DNA of 50,759 nt from a virus. The translations under genes were made by a program, and so were the position numbers. Shown one piece after another: positions 22,833-31,486 of this stretch. Location of the stretch: IMG/VR virus record IMGVR_UViG_3300037104_000773, positions 1 to 50,759 of that record. One strand, written 5' to 3'. Below the pieces are notes generated by a model, which was not told the DNA's origin, did not search any database, and saw only the letters and a list, made by a program, of their open reading frames with translations. How positions within the stretch are numbered: position 1 is the stretch's first letter; every line of letters begins with the position of its first letter.

Positions 22833-23142
22833 TTTTATGTAATAATGTACATACGTAACATAACAATTCTTCCATCCATAGTTTATATTCACGATAATAG
22901 CGAAGGTTTCGATCTTTATCATAATAAGTTGCTAAAAATCTTTTGTCTTTGAAAAAATTATCTCTTTGCCATGAAATAGACATAGTGCTGATATTTTCAG
23001 CTATATAATTTTCTAGCCACTCGGCATATGCATGTTTTAACGCGCCCTGATAATTACAACTTTTCTGCTCATATGATATTCCATACGTTGGAGCATAGCC
23101 CGTTTCTGTTTTGTACTTAAGTCTGACATCAATTTCTGTCAT
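22819..23142 (-). CDS. Hypothetical protein, 107 aa
   Basis: Aromatic-rich and soluble: GYAPTYGISYEQKSCNYQGALKHAYAEWL then RYYREYKLWMEELL. No recognised family. Its end overlaps the start of the GT25-like gene by 14 bases and its start overlaps the preceding stop. Confidence 0.5.
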   Translation of the reverse strand: MTEIDVRLKYKTETGYAPTYGISYEQKSCNYQGALKHAYAEWLENYIAENISTMSISWQRDNFFKDKRFLATYYDKDRNLRYYREYKLWMEELLCYVCTLLHKNELN

Positions 23143-23417
23143 AATTTAAAAGCTTTATCGGTTTTATCTAGCAATTCACTTATTAATTTCTCAATATTTT
23201 CTGTAGTTGCTGCAGGATAAATGCATTCTAATGTTGTAGGTTGTTCTGATGATCCAGGAAGAACAACAATTTTTATAATTGTATTTGTTTCATCCTGAAC
23301 TTTTTGATCAAATATCTGAGCGAGATGTGCTCTTAACTCAGACATTCTTACTCTTGTTTTGACTTCTGACATACTTCCTACTGAAAGTGTGGCTACTAAA
23401 ATTATTAACTGTTTCAT
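23139..23417 (-). CDS. Hypothetical protein, 92 aa
   Basis: The ATG overlaps the TGA of the capsid paralogue (ATGA), supporting this start. Residues 3-14 are hydrophobic (QLIILVATLSVG) and may be a signal or anchor, but a start at the internal MSEVKTR would remove them. The remainder is mixed. No family recognised. Confidence 0.5.
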   Translation of the reverse strand: MKQLIILVATLSVGSMSEVKTRVRMSELRAHLAQIFDQKVQDETNTIIKIVVLPGSSEQPTTLECIYPAATTENIEKLISELLDKTDKAFKL

Positions 23418-24409
23418 ATTAACATGTTTTTGGGATTATCTTGATATTCTATTTTACGATATAAAAGATTTGCACTTTCACCTACTGGAGTTAATGCGTA
23501 TCTTACTTTTAATATCATTTTTGGAGCTCCTACACCAGTAACTACCATTTCATTTGTAATTCCATCAGCAAATATAAAAAGTTTAATGCCTGGATATTTG
23601 AAAGGTGTTTTGCATCCAATGTATACGTTTGTATCACAAAATAACATATAAGGATCAATGTAAATTGTCATTCCTGCTACTGTTCCTACGGGATAAGGCA
23701 GTCCATAAGCTGATGACATTGTGCCGTCTCCTGGTATAGATGCAGGCGCCATGGCATAATCACTAGCCATTTGTAATGCTGTTCCTGTTTTAACACTACA
23801 TACTGCAAAATTACCGTAGCCCAATTTTGATTCAAGACCTATTTTGTTAGATTCTGCAAGAATCGCTTTCATTAAGTCTTTAATGTTGTTGATTTTTGTT
23901 TTCTTTTGGTATTCAACTTGAATTCTTTTTCCTAAAGCATTCTTTTTAAATCGAAAATTATTTGCAAAGTCATACACTTTTGCTTTTAATTTGTCGGTTG
24001 TAGTATAATCTTTAAGATAATTTTCTCTAGCAATTTTTCCAACAGTGGCCATCATGAATTTAGACATGCTAGTTGCTGTTTCATTTACAAGCACATTGTT
24101 TATCATTGATTGAACATCAATATTCCAATCTTTTTTAAGACTTTGAATTTGATCCTGAGTTACACTGCATGATACTTGAAATGTTCCTACTTGAATGAAT
24201 TTTTCAAATCCTACAAGATTGTTTTTTTCTTTATCGGTCCAGTCTAGATATTCATACTTATGCGTAGGTCCATCAATTATTGTAACCTCTACAAAATCTT
24301 TGAGTCTTGATTTTTCAATGATTTGTTCTGCGAATTCTTTTCCGTTTAATTTTTCTTCTTTCTTTTCTACTGAAGGGGTAATTTCTTTTTTTGCTGTTTG
24401 TTTTTTCAT
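23414..24409 (-). CDS. Second capsid protein, gp24-like vertex paralogue
   Basis: 331 aa. Shares with the major capsid protein the block FIQVGTFQVSCSVTQDQI, then KKDWNIDV, GTVAGMTIYIDPYML (DPNMI in gp23), and the end GAPKMILKVRYAL. It lacks the long insertion and has a charged Lys/Glu N-terminus instead. T4 gp24, the vertex protein, is a shorter relative of gp23 in the same way. Notably it is on the opposite strand and 13 kb from the major capsid gene. Confidence 0.85.
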   Translation of the reverse strand: MKKQTAKKEITPSVEKKEEKLNGKEFAEQIIEKSRLKDFVEVTIIDGPTHKYEYLDWTDKEKNNLVGFEKFIQVGTFQVSCSVTQDQIQSLKKDWNIDVQSMINNVLVNETATSMSKFMMATVGKIARENYLKDYTTTDKLKAKVYDFANNFRFKKNALGKRIQVEYQKKTKINNIKDLMKAILAESNKIGLESKLGYGNFAVCSVKTGTALQMASDYAMAPASIPGDGTMSSAYGLPYPVGTVAGMTIYIDPYMLFCDTNVYIGCKTPFKYPGIKLFIFADGITNEMVVTGVGAPKMILKVRYALTPVGESANLLYRKIEYQDNPKNMLI

Positions 24410-24410
24410 T

Positions 24411-25658
24411 TTAAAATAACGATTTTGATTTAATAACTTTTGTTTTCTCTAACAAAAGCACGTCATCAAGAAGGTTCTGAAATATCCATTGACTGTCACA
24501 ATGATTTCTTGTAACCTCAAAACTACATTCTAAAAACCTCTTATGAAGAGCCTTGTTAGAATATATATCGTCAATTTTTTGGACCGTTTGTTCAACGTTG
24601 GTCAAATCTTTCTTTACAAATAACCCGTATTCATCTAAATCAATAAATCTTTTTTCTGTTTTCTTCCCATTTTCAAAAATCCAGCAGTTTTCTGCCCAAT
24701 GATAATCAAACATAGGAACTGTTCCTACACCAATGATTTCACATTGTGCGTATTCAAAATTATCACCATAAGCGTCAGCATTCAAGTGATAAAAATCTGC
24801 ACCCACTAATGAACTACTTAAAGTCTCCATTCCATCTACATAATCATAAGGTCCGAATATGTAAACTTTATTAAGGTCTCTTTTATCATTATCAACTTGA
24901 AGTCCATTTTCAATAACTTTTTTATTCACCTCAACCATGCGATGGTTTGGTTCTTTTGAACCTGAGTCTAAATCTTCATAAAAGATTTTAAGTGCACCAA
25001 GTGATCTCTCGACACCTTTCATCTCAAGTAATAAGTTACTATTCTTAGCATACGGAAGGAACCCGTAGAGCCTCTCAGGTTGCTTGAATGTGGCAAATCT
25101 ACCAAGGTAAGTGATTTTCTTGAAATGCTCTGTCTTACGATACTTTGCTAATTGTTCAAAGTTAAAGCCAACGTGAAGTTGAATAAATTTCTTCTTAATG
25201 TCAGACCCATAAATGGTTATGAGCTTATTGAAGAATGGTGAGGTAATTGAGTGTGAAACAATTCCATCACATGTGTTGCAAATCTCGAAGAAATTGGCAT
25301 TTCTCCAAATAGATGCAATTTTATGATCGTTTTGAAAAACAATCTTTTTTGTTTTGATTGCTCGAACCATTACAAGAAATCCGTCCTGCGCCCATTGTGC
25401 ATGTTTAACGGAAGGGACACTATTAATGAACACATAATCGAATGTATTGAGTGTATCGGCAAAGGTCAAAATATTTTCTTTTGTGATAAATTCATAGTCA
25501 GGCATATCTTGAGCTTTTCCTCTTCCCCATTTCTTATCATCAACCACATAAACTTTATGTTCGATGTCTTTGGTTTTAAGAAAGCTGCAAATCTCGATCA
25601 TGTATCTCGTTACGCCCGCTCCCTCGATACCTCTTCCTAAAATTAATGCTATTTTCAT
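24411..25658 (-). CDS. DNA glucosyltransferase-like protein related to T4 Agt
   Basis: The sequence follows T4 alpha-glucosyltransferase: GRGIEGAGVTRY (T4 ARGLEGCGVTKF) at residues 8-19, YVFINSVPS (T4 LIINSVPA), IVFQNDHKIASIWRN (T4 VVYQHDHSVLSLRRN), IVSHSITSPFFNKL, and ECEIIGVGTVP-like donor site CEIIGVGTVPMF. 415 aa, near the 400 of Agt. These comparisons are from memory, not a search. T4 Agt glucosylates hydroxymethylcytosine in DNA. The extreme C-terminus is KSKSLF, shared with three other proteins here. It heads the glycan island but probably acts on DNA, not the virion. Confidence 0.75.
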   Translation of the reverse strand: MKIALILGRGIEGAGVTRYMIEICSFLKTKDIEHKVYVVDDKKWGRGKAQDMPDYEFITKENILTFADTLNTFDYVFINSVPSVKHAQWAQDGFLVMVRAIKTKKIVFQNDHKIASIWRNANFFEICNTCDGIVSHSITSPFFNKLITIYGSDIKKKFIQLHVGFNFEQLAKYRKTEHFKKITYLGRFATFKQPERLYGFLPYAKNSNLLLEMKGVERSLGALKIFYEDLDSGSKEPNHRMVEVNKKVIENGLQVDNDKRDLNKVYIFGPYDYVDGMETLSSSLVGADFYHLNADAYGDNFEYAQCEIIGVGTVPMFDYHWAENCWIFENGKKTEKRFIDLDEYGLFVKKDLTNVEQTVQKIDDIYSNKALHKRFLECSFEVTRNHCDSQWIFQNLLDDVLLLEKTKVIKSKSLF

Positions 25659-25687
25659 ATTTCTTTAATTATTGTTATTACTGTTTA

Positions 25688-25882
25688 TTATGCCGGCATG
25701 CTATTTATTATGCTTCTTATTATGCTTCTTATAACGCAATATATAATTGCCAGTATACATAATGTTAAATGAGTCTTCCAAAAAAGTATACAAAATATAG
25801 CACATGCGATAGGCCCTGCTCCAAATATAAGGCTTATGATGACTAAAATTGTAATTGCGGTTAATGCTGTTGATGTAATCAT
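25688..25882 (-). CDS. Small membrane protein, 64 aa
   Basis: Almost entirely hydrophobic with two predicted spans, about residues 6-34 (AITILVIISLIFGAGPIACAI) and 38-55. The end IIRSIINSMPA is amphipathic. Small hydrophobic phage proteins can be holins, but nothing here proves that. Confidence 0.5.
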   Translation of the reverse strand: MITSTALTAITILVIISLIFGAGPIACAIFCILFWKTHLTLCILAIIYCVIRSIIRSIINSMPA

Positions 25883-25888
25883 ATTATT

Positions 25889-26356
25889 TTATGGTTTATA
25901 GGGTCCGTATATTTCTTTCATTACTTTATTTACATATTCTACTCCTCGGTTGTTTAATTTTTGAGACAATTCTTTAGTTTTATTTTTAAAATAATTAATA
26001 AAATCCTCATTTGGAGCATAATAAACATAATTTAAACAATCTCTTTCTTTTGGATAATCGTATTCTTCTAATCTTTTTTTAGTAAAATTTTGAAATTTAT
26101 ATTTCCAAATATTTTCCGCCTCATTAGTAATATCTTTTTCATTGGGTCGTAATCCTCTAGTTCCCATATATGATAAAGCAGCATAATATAAGAGAGTTCC
26201 GAAACCTTTTTTAGCAGCAACTTTTGCTACTTTATTATCTACGAGAAGTAAAACACCATAAATTTTATTTGCATTAATAGTAGATAAAACTATAGTTCCA
26301 TTGTCATTAAAATAAAAAACTTTATCTTTTACTTTTTCATCAAATTGATCTTCCAT
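25889..26356 (-). CDS. GNAT-like acetyltransferase-type phage protein
   Basis: Contains VAAKKGFGTLLYYAALSYMGTRGLRPNEKDITNEAENIWKYKF in sections: the GFG(T)LLY turn in place of the acetyl-CoA loop, then GLRPNE and an AxxIWKY helix. This is a pattern seen in phage proteins annotated as GNAT-like. 155 aa. Substrate unknown. The C-terminal half is Lys/Asn-rich. Confidence 0.5.
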   Translation of the reverse strand: MEDQFDEKVKDKVFYFNDNGTIVLSTINANKIYGVLLLVDNKVAKVAAKKGFGTLLYYAALSYMGTRGLRPNEKDITNEAENIWKYKFQNFTKKRLEEYDYPKERDCLNYVYYAPNEDFINYFKNKTKELSQKLNNRGVEYVNKVMKEIYGPYKP

Positions 26357-26367
26357 AACTTTTATGC

Positions 26368-26649
26368 TTAATCATTCCATTCATAAATTACTTTAATGAC
26401 GGCTTTTCGTGTCACTTCATCCCACTGTGGTTCATAATAGTAACTATCATGATAATAACACCATCTAAAATTGAAATATTTCTTATCACTTTTTCGTTGT
26501 ACAATCACTTCATGACATTCACCATCGCCACGTTCACTTAAGTAAGTATCAATGAATTTGTAAGTTTCGCCATTAATTTTCCAACTACAATTTTTATTGG
26601 TGAAGTCTTCAATTTCGTCTTGTTGTATGTGTAAAATTTCTCTTTTCAT
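26368..26649 (-). CDS. Hypothetical protein, 93 aa
   Basis: Soluble, aromatic-rich: GECHEVIVQRKSDKKYFNFRWCYYHDSYYYEPQW read in parts. Likely beta-rich. Overlaps the next gene by four bases. No recognised family. Confidence 0.5.
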   Translation of the reverse strand: MKREILHIQQDEIEDFTNKNCSWKINGETYKFIDTYLSERGDGECHEVIVQRKSDKKYFNFRWCYYHDSYYYEPQWDEVTRKAVIKVIYEWND

Positions 26650-26903
26650 ACTTTCTCTAATAATTTGTTAAGCTTTTTACTTATATTGTCGACACCTTTA
26701 ATAGTTTCTTCTGTGCCATCAAGTTTTTTTATTTTCATCCAAGGCTGCATTGGATTAGTACACATTACTTCATTTATAAATTGAATTGATTCAAATCCTA
26801 ATTGTCGGAGAATATCTTCATTTATTTTTGTACAGAATTCTCTTAGATATTCTATGTACGACTCCATTAAGGCTTTTTCTTTACCTATTTCTTCTTCTGT
26901 CAT
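26646..26903 (-). CDS. Hypothetical protein, 85 aa
   Basis: Helical and acidic N-terminal part (MTEEEIGKEKALMESYIEYL) and a Lys-rich end (NISKKLNKLLEKV). Four-base overlaps with both neighbours show it is part of the operon. No recognised family. Confidence 0.5.
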   Translation of the reverse strand: MTEEEIGKEKALMESYIEYLREFCTKINEDILRQLGFESIQFINEVMCTNPMQPWMKIKKLDGTEETIKGVDNISKKLNKLLEKV

Positions 26904-27355
26904 TTTGCTAAATTTACGTTTTTATATTTTGGATCATAAGTTACATCTTTAATGCACCAATCTGGTGGCATGAAATTTTTTGCTTCTTCTTCTGTTTCAA
27001 ATTCAACTTCACATGTTATAAAATCATAATCATCATACACATCTATTTCATAAGTTAATAAGTTATCAGGACTTATTTCTACAATATATCGTGTTTTTGT
27101 AATTTTTGTTTTAGCCGTTTTAATAGCATCATCAAAAATCCCTTTGGAAATTTTTATTTCAATTTCTTCTCTTGAAAGTAATCCCTTACTTTTTAAAGTA
27201 ATAAAATGGGTATCGTTAGCTTTTCGCAAACGAATTATCCAACTATCTGTTTTATCATTTAAATAGTATTGTTGCGTTGCTATTACTAAAAACGCAGCGA
27301 GTTTTAATTCTTCAATTTTTGAAGGATCAACTAACCATTTTCTTTCTATTTCCAT
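26900..27355 (-). CDS. CYTH-domain triphosphatase-like protein
   Basis: MEIERKWLVD carries the ExExK signature at the N-terminus. It is followed by alternating basic/acidic strands expected of the triphosphate tunnel: IIRLRK, FITLKSKG, REEIEIKI, TRYIVEI, YEIDVYDD and CEVEFETEEEAKNF. 151 aa matches single-domain CYTH proteins. Such proteins hydrolyse tripolyphosphate or thiamine triphosphate, or use nucleotide triphosphates. The role in phage is unknown. Confidence 0.88.
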   Translation of the reverse strand: MEIERKWLVDPSKIEELKLAAFLVIATQQYYLNDKTDSWIIRLRKANDTHFITLKSKGLLSREEIEIKISKGIFDDAIKTAKTKITKTRYIVEISPDNLLTYEIDVYDDYDFITCEVEFETEEEAKNFMPPDWCIKDVTYDPKYKNVNLAK

Positions 27356-27356
27356 A

Positions 27357-27647
27357 TCAATTTGCGTTTGGTAAGTCTTTTTCTTCGATCATAATGATAT
27401 GATCACCTTCTTTTAAATCTTTTCTATCACTTGCGTTATGCATGCATATCATTTTGCCATCATTCCAAATAATCACCTTTGTTATATCAGGGTGTATTTC
27501 GCGTTCATCTTCAGATAATTTCAAAAATATTCCTCGACCCGGCTTAAGAAGAAATCCTAAAGCGCCCGCAAATAATAACGAACAGAACAACCAATCTTCA
27601 GGTTTATCTACGTAATTTTCATTGTTTGGTTTCGTGTAATTTGGCAT
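27357..27647 (-). CDS. Hypothetical protein, 96 aa
   Basis: A short hydrophobic stretch WLFCSLLFAGALGFLL (about 19-34) is followed by a basic turn and a soluble beta-type end with KVIIWNDGKMICMHN and GDHIIMIEEKD. May be membrane-attached. No recognised family. Confidence 0.45.
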   Translation of the reverse strand: MPNYTKPNNENYVDKPEDWLFCSLLFAGALGFLLKPGRGIFLKLSEDEREIHPDITKVIIWNDGKMICMHNASDRKDLKEGDHIIMIEEKDLPNAN

Positions 27648-28612
27648 TAGAATAAGCTTTTAGATGCAGGTATTTTCTTTGCTTGTTTGGGATATATTTT
27701 TAATAAATCATTAATGTTAGGATATCGAATTTGTCTATTATTGAGATAATTAAAAGTATCATTCATCATCGCTTCTTTATCGGCAAAATTGAAATGCAAT
27801 AAAGGTTGCTTTTTAGGATAAAGAGCTTTCTTTACAAATTTACTCATGATTAACTCAGTATCTTTTGTGTTCAACTTATCTCTAAGTTTTCCTAATTCTG
27901 AAGGAGATACACATGTGATTGGAATTTTTTGAAAATAATCACGATTTAAGGAAGCAAATACATCATCAAAGAAAGGAACTTCTAAGTAGAATACTGAAAA
28001 ATCACAATTTCGGTTGCACTTTGATTTCTTATTAAGAGTATCGATGAAATCTGATTCACTTTTAAGTAAACGAATAAAAGAAGCAAATTTTATCATAAAC
28101 ATTACGCTAACCTTAGCAATATGAATTTTTGGAACAAAAAAGTTTGTAGCCATCATAAAAAGTGGCGGATCAATTAAATTATCCTTGTACCACTTATAAA
28201 CTATAGGCCATTTTCTTTTATAGTCTTCAATTTTCGGCCAAGTATCTCGATCATGGACAATTTTATCATGTTTCATCATTTCATAAAATGATTCGTCGTA
28301 AACTAATACGTCATCATCAGTCATATATAAATCATCAGTCAATAATTCCTTTGCGGCGATCATATTGAGAAAATACATTTTCTTACAATAAGGTGCATTA
28401 GTCAAATACAAATCACCGTAAAATTCGATGATATCTTTTCTTGTGAAGATTCTTGTCTTTGATAAATCAACTATATCACGAAATTGTGCGATATCTTTTT
28501 CTTCTTCCTTATCTACATACAAAATAAGATTCTCTTTAAGAATATCATGCAATCTGTTTTCATAAAACAGTTTAAAAATCGGAAGTTGGTGTGTTGTAAC
28601 AGCAGTTATCAT
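27647..28612 (-). CDS. Putative glycosyltransferase with KSLF tail
   Basis: GT-A-like features: MITAVTTHQLPIFKLF start, NLILYVDKEEE, and LYMTDDDVLVYDESF (about 94-108), a DxD-type metal site. The rest has PPLFMMATNFFVPK and a conserved Trp/Lys region. 321 aa. It ends in IPASKSLF; the same terminal SLF follows a Lys-rich stretch in the Agt-like enzyme at 24411 and others. I infer that it also acts on DNA, perhaps adding a second sugar as in T2/T6 diglucosylation, but the acceptor is not shown by sequence. Confidence 0.5.
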   Translation of the reverse strand: MITAVTTHQLPIFKLFYENRLHDILKENLILYVDKEEEKDIAQFRDIVDLSKTRIFTRKDIIEFYGDLYLTNAPYCKKMYFLNMIAAKELLTDDLYMTDDDVLVYDESFYEMMKHDKIVHDRDTWPKIEDYKRKWPIVYKWYKDNLIDPPLFMMATNFFVPKIHIAKVSVMFMIKFASFIRLLKSESDFIDTLNKKSKCNRNCDFSVFYLEVPFFDDVFASLNRDYFQKIPITCVSPSELGKLRDKLNTKDTELIMSKFVKKALYPKKQPLLHFNFADKEAMMNDTFNYLNNRQIRYPNINDLLKIYPKQAKKIPASKSLF

Positions 28613-28971
28613 AAAGATATCCCGGGTATTGCTTTATTTTTAAAATAAAATTTAAAGGTATGACTTTCATATTCATCTTCAGTTTCGTCTTGATGAGTAT
28701 ACTCAATGCCTTTCCAACCAACTTGTTGATATAATGTGTTTAGTGCTGCAACCATGTCTTCAGTTACATCATCACTAAAATCATCATCTGCATTAAGTAT
28801 TACTTCTACATGGGCATCAGATGTTTCAAATATTTCATCGGCCTTATTAACAGCATCATCTAATTCATTATTTACAACACTTACAAGTCTATCAAATAAT
28901 TCATCTTGAGACGTAAGTTTAAATTGATCAGGTTTTATCAAATCTGATACTTGCATTTCTACTAATTTCAT
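28609..28971 (-). CDS. Hypothetical acidic protein, 120 aa
   Basis: Strongly acidic central part (NADDDFSDDVTEDM) and a beta-type end (HTFKFYFKNKAIPGISL). Four-base overlap with the downstream glycosyltransferase. No recognised family. Confidence 0.5.
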   Translation of the reverse strand: MKLVEMQVSDLIKPDQFKLTSQDELFDRLVSVVNNELDDAVNKADEIFETSDAHVEVILNADDDFSDDVTEDMVAALNTLYQQVGWKGIEYTHQDETEDEYESHTFKFYFKNKAIPGISL

Positions 28972-28975
28972 ATTA

Positions 28976-29392
28976 TTATTCGTTTAAGTAATTAAGTAAC
29001 GCTTCTTTTGGAGAGTTTTTCCAGTATTTTGCATCTACGTAAAAAGTTGTTTCAACATCTTCTGGTTCATCTCCGGAAACTACATTCTGATAACCATCAC
29101 AAGTTACAGCCCAATGACCATTGTCATCATTAAGCAAATTTGGACACTGACCTAATCCTGATAATTGTTCCATAATGAAGTCAAATGGAAGTTGTTCAAA
29201 ATACGCTTTTATGTATTTTTCAATTTCTACCGCCAATTCATCAATTTTCTTTTCATCTTCAGTACGATCGTATCCATCTTTATCATATTCGCTGGATTCT
29301 TCGTTCCAATGAGAATTTCTCTTATCAATTAAAGAATAACGAAATTTATCCATTGAGGATATTTCTTCTTGAAATGCTGAGTTGTAGTTCAT
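28976..29392 (-). CDS. Hypothetical protein, first gene of the minus-strand operon, 138 aa
   Basis: Helical acidic N-terminal half (DRTEDEKKIDELAVEIEKY) and a C-terminal half with GHWAVTCDGYQNVVSGDEPEDVETTFYVDAKYW read in parts. No recognised family. Its ATG lies 12 bases after the class-1 promoter, so this gene opens the 17-kb minus-strand run down to 12184. Confidence 0.5.
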   Translation of the reverse strand: MNYNSAFQEEISSMDKFRYSLIDKRNSHWNEESSEYDKDGYDRTEDEKKIDELAVEIEKYIKAYFEQLPFDFIMEQLSGLGQCPNLLNDDNGHWAVTCDGYQNVVSGDEPEDVETTFYVDAKYWKNSPKEALLNYLNE

Positions 29393-29403
29393 AGTTTTTT
29401 ATT

Positions 29404-29427
29404 TGAATATAATCAAAATCTTTGATA
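29404..29427 (-). promoter_or_regulatory. Class-1 phage promoter of the minus-strand operon
   Basis: On the minus strand TATCA (29427-29423) and TATATTCA (29411-29404) start 16 bases apart. The 11 bases between them closely match the spacer of the 3202 copy. One change turns the TGTCA element into TATCA. The leader to the ATG at 29392 would be only a few bases. Confidence 0.5.
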
Positions 29428-29471
29428 TTATACGCCATAAAGCTGTTAAAGTTTTGTTAAAAACACACGAA

Positions 29472-29490
29472 AAGGAACATTTAGTTCCTT
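29472..29490. terminator. Hairpin terminator
   Basis: AAGGAAC (29472-29478) pairs with GTTCCTT (29484-29490) around ATTTA. Read on the minus strand it lies 27 bases after the stop of the core protein gene and is followed by TTCG and a T-tract. Confidence 0.65.
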
Positions 29491-29516
29491 CCCAGTGAAT
29501 TATATCAAATTATTTT

Positions 29517-30668
29517 TTATTCTTTACTTTCATTTAATTTTGAAACGGTGTGAACTGCATTAAGATAATCTCTTTGGCTTTCACCTAAGAATTTTTTAAT
29601 CTTAGATGATTTATCTGTTTCAACTTTAGATTTTTCTGCTTTTTCAGCTTCTTTCTTTTGAAGTTCTTTTGTTTCTTTATACTTGATAATTGCATTTTTC
29701 ATACCGCCTTTAAATGTGTCATTGTAGAAAGATGTAAAAGCACTTACAACATTATTTGAACCAGTTCTAAGAATTTCTTCTCTTTCATCACCAGCTGTAT
29801 CATATACTACAAAGTATTTTTGTGGAGCATTAAGATCAGCAGTTGGTTCTGACATTTCTGGAGATTCCGCAGGTGTTTCTGGAGATTCAGCAGGGATTTC
29901 TGGTACTTCTGCAGGCGTTTCTGTAGTATCAGTTGCTAATCCTGAATCATCCGTAGCAAGATCATCTTGACCTTCAATAGGAAGACCATCATCTGCAGCT
30001 TCTGCGCCTGGTTCTTCAACGTTTGTATCTAAGCCTAAATCGTCAGTTGTATCTTCGGCTCCTTCAAGAGGTAAACCATCATCGTCATCTTCTTCAGCTT
30101 CGTTTGTAGGATTCGGAACCATTTTTTCTTCAAAGAAATTTTCCTGTGGTTTGGCCGCTGGTTCTACATTGCCGGCCGGCTGGATTTCTTTTCCTTCAAT
30201 TATTTCTTCTTCAGGTTCGTCTGTAGCACCCATTCCGCCATCAATACTACCATCTGATAAAGTTGATACTGGAAGTGTAAGAACACCTACAACATAATCG
30301 CTATCATGTAGTTTGTATACATCGCCTTCACCTTCTTCAGCAAAACCTTCTTTAGCTTTCTTGTTTTCTTCCCAAAATTCTTTGTATTTGAGAATTTCAC
30401 CTTTAGCATCTTTCTTGAAATCTTCGAAGTTTTTCTTCAATTTTTCAATAACTGCAAGACCATCTTTTTCTTTATCTTGTAAAGTAGATTTATCATCTTT
30501 ATCAGGAGTGCCGGGTTTGTCTTCCTTTTCTTCTGTTTCATCATCTTTATCTTCGTCTTCTTCTTTTTCGTCCTTTTCTTCTTCCGGTTCGAAATCTTCA
30601 AATGTTCTAAGAGATTTGAAGAATTTGTAGTCTTCGTATTGACTTAATGATTCACGAACATGTTTCAT
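29517..30668 (-). CDS. Acidic head-core/internal structural protein, 383 aa
   Basis: Extremely acidic: repeated Glu/Asp runs from residue 25 to 60, and Pro/Glu repeats near 245-275 (ETPAEVPEIPAESPETPAE). N-terminus MKHVRESLSQYEDYKFF has the short basic-aromatic start seen in the other candidate capsid-targeted proteins. A possible gp21-type site IIE|G occurs near residue 158. The C-terminal 110 residues form a compact, possibly folded domain (QKYFVVYDTAGDE, FTSFYNDTF). Prohead core proteins of T4 (gp67, gp68, gp22) are similarly acidic. Own late-type promoter at 30678. Confidence 0.55.
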   Translation of the reverse strand: MKHVRESLSQYEDYKFFKSLRTFEDFEPEEEKDEKEEDEDKDDETEEKEDKPGTPDKDDKSTLQDKEKDGLAVIEKLKKNFEDFKKDAKGEILKYKEFWEENKKAKEGFAEEGEGDVYKLHDSDYVVGVLTLPVSTLSDGSIDGGMGATDEPEEEIIEGKEIQPAGNVEPAAKPQENFFEEKMVPNPTNEAEEDDDDGLPLEGAEDTTDDLGLDTNVEEPGAEAADDGLPIEGQDDLATDDSGLATDTTETPAEVPEIPAESPETPAESPEMSEPTADLNAPQKYFVVYDTAGDEREEILRTGSNNVVSAFTSFYNDTFKGGMKNAIIKYKETKELQKKEAEKAEKSKVETDKSSKIKKFLGESQRDYLNAVHTVSKLNESKE

Positions 30669-30677
30669 ATCGTATAG

Positions 30678-30694
30678 TTTTATTTTATATATTC
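30678..30694 (-). promoter_or_regulatory. Class-2 (late-type) promoter, exact 17-mer
   Basis: GAATATATAAAATAAAA on the minus strand, 10 bases before the ATG of the acidic core gene. A plus-strand copy at 30710 points the other way, giving back-to-back divergent promoters. Confidence 0.6.
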
Positions 30695-30709
30695 AAGCTT
30701 TTTTGTTCT

Positions 30710-30730
30710 GAATATATATTAAAAATAAAA
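30710..30730 (+). promoter_or_regulatory. Class-2 (late-type) promoter variant
   Basis: GAATATATATTAAAAATAAAA, nine bases before the ATG at 30740. Divergent from the minus-strand copy at 30678. Confidence 0.5.
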
Positions 30731-30739
30731 GACACACCT

Positions 30740-31486
30740 ATGAAATATAGCGAATACATACAACTATTAGACATTTTAGAAGAACAAGGAATAACCCTTG
30801 AAGAATTTAAAGCTAATCAACAATTATATGAAGGCCTTATAGGAAATGTTGGTAGTAAAATTTTTGGATTACTTAAAAAGGGTATGAAAACTCTTATCTC
30901 TAAAGGTATTTCACAGGAACATATCAAGAAACTTAATGATTCAGCTAATAAGATTGTGCAAATGGTTGAAGATAAATTGGCTGGAAAGAAAGATGCTGAA
31001 GGAAAAGGCGATGCCGGAGTAATTCAGGCTATAGGAAAGAACGTAGAAACATATAAAGCAACTTGGTCAAAGAAAAATAACAATGCTCAAGTTCCACCAG
31101 AACTTCAAACTAAACTCGATAATAAAAAGAATAAAGAAATAGCAAAATACATTAATGGTCAAGTAGCTGTATACGCAGATAAAGTTAAAACCTCAATCAA
31201 AACCAAAAAAGGTTTATCAGACGACGACCGAGAAAACTTACAAAACTATTGGGATCAGTTATTGACAAAAATTAATGTTGATGTATCTGGCAAATTAATT
31301 GAAAATGGAATACTTGAAGACGATGATGCTTATTCAGTTTTCAAAGATATCTTAAACATTAAGAAAATGGGCGCAGGTGAGCAAGCAAAACCAGTTGCCA
31401 CTACTAAACCTAAAAAACCGGCACAACCTACAGCACCAACAAAACCTGTACAACCAACACCAGCAAAAAAACCTGTTACGACATAA
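30740..31486 (+). CDS. Candidate internal head protein with cleavable N-terminus, 248 aa
   Basis: Start placed at ATG 30740 just after the late promoter; upstream in-frame codons run through the promoter and are unlikely. N-terminus MKYSEYIQLLDILEE, then QLYE|G at 29-32, fits the T4 [IL]xE|G protease rule. In T4 such an N-terminal leader (capsid targeting sequence) directs internal proteins into the prohead. The middle is Lys-rich helix and the last 30 residues are Pro/Lys/Thr repeats (KPxxPTxPTKP). Basic overall, compatible with DNA binding inside the head. Confidence 0.55.
   Translation: MKYSEYIQLLDILEEQGITLEEFKANQQLYEGLIGNVGSKIFGLLKKGMKTLISKGISQEHIKKLNDSANKIVQMVEDKLAGKKDAEGKGDAGVIQAIGKNVETYKATWSKKNNNAQVPPELQTKLDNKKNKEIAKYINGQVAVYADKVKTSIKTKKGLSDDDRENLQNYWDQLLTKINVDVSGKLIENGILEDDDAYSVFKDILNIKKMGAGEQAKPVATTKPKKPAQPTAPTKPVQPTPAKKPVTT

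Noticed and set aside
30313-30630. Ser-rich plus-strand open frame inside the acidic core gene
   Set aside because: It is the complement of Glu/Asp codon runs; low complexity and no promoter or start context.
30647-30739. N-terminal extension of the 30740 protein
   Set aside because: It would read through the divergent late promoters and gives a hydrophobic, unlike-family start.
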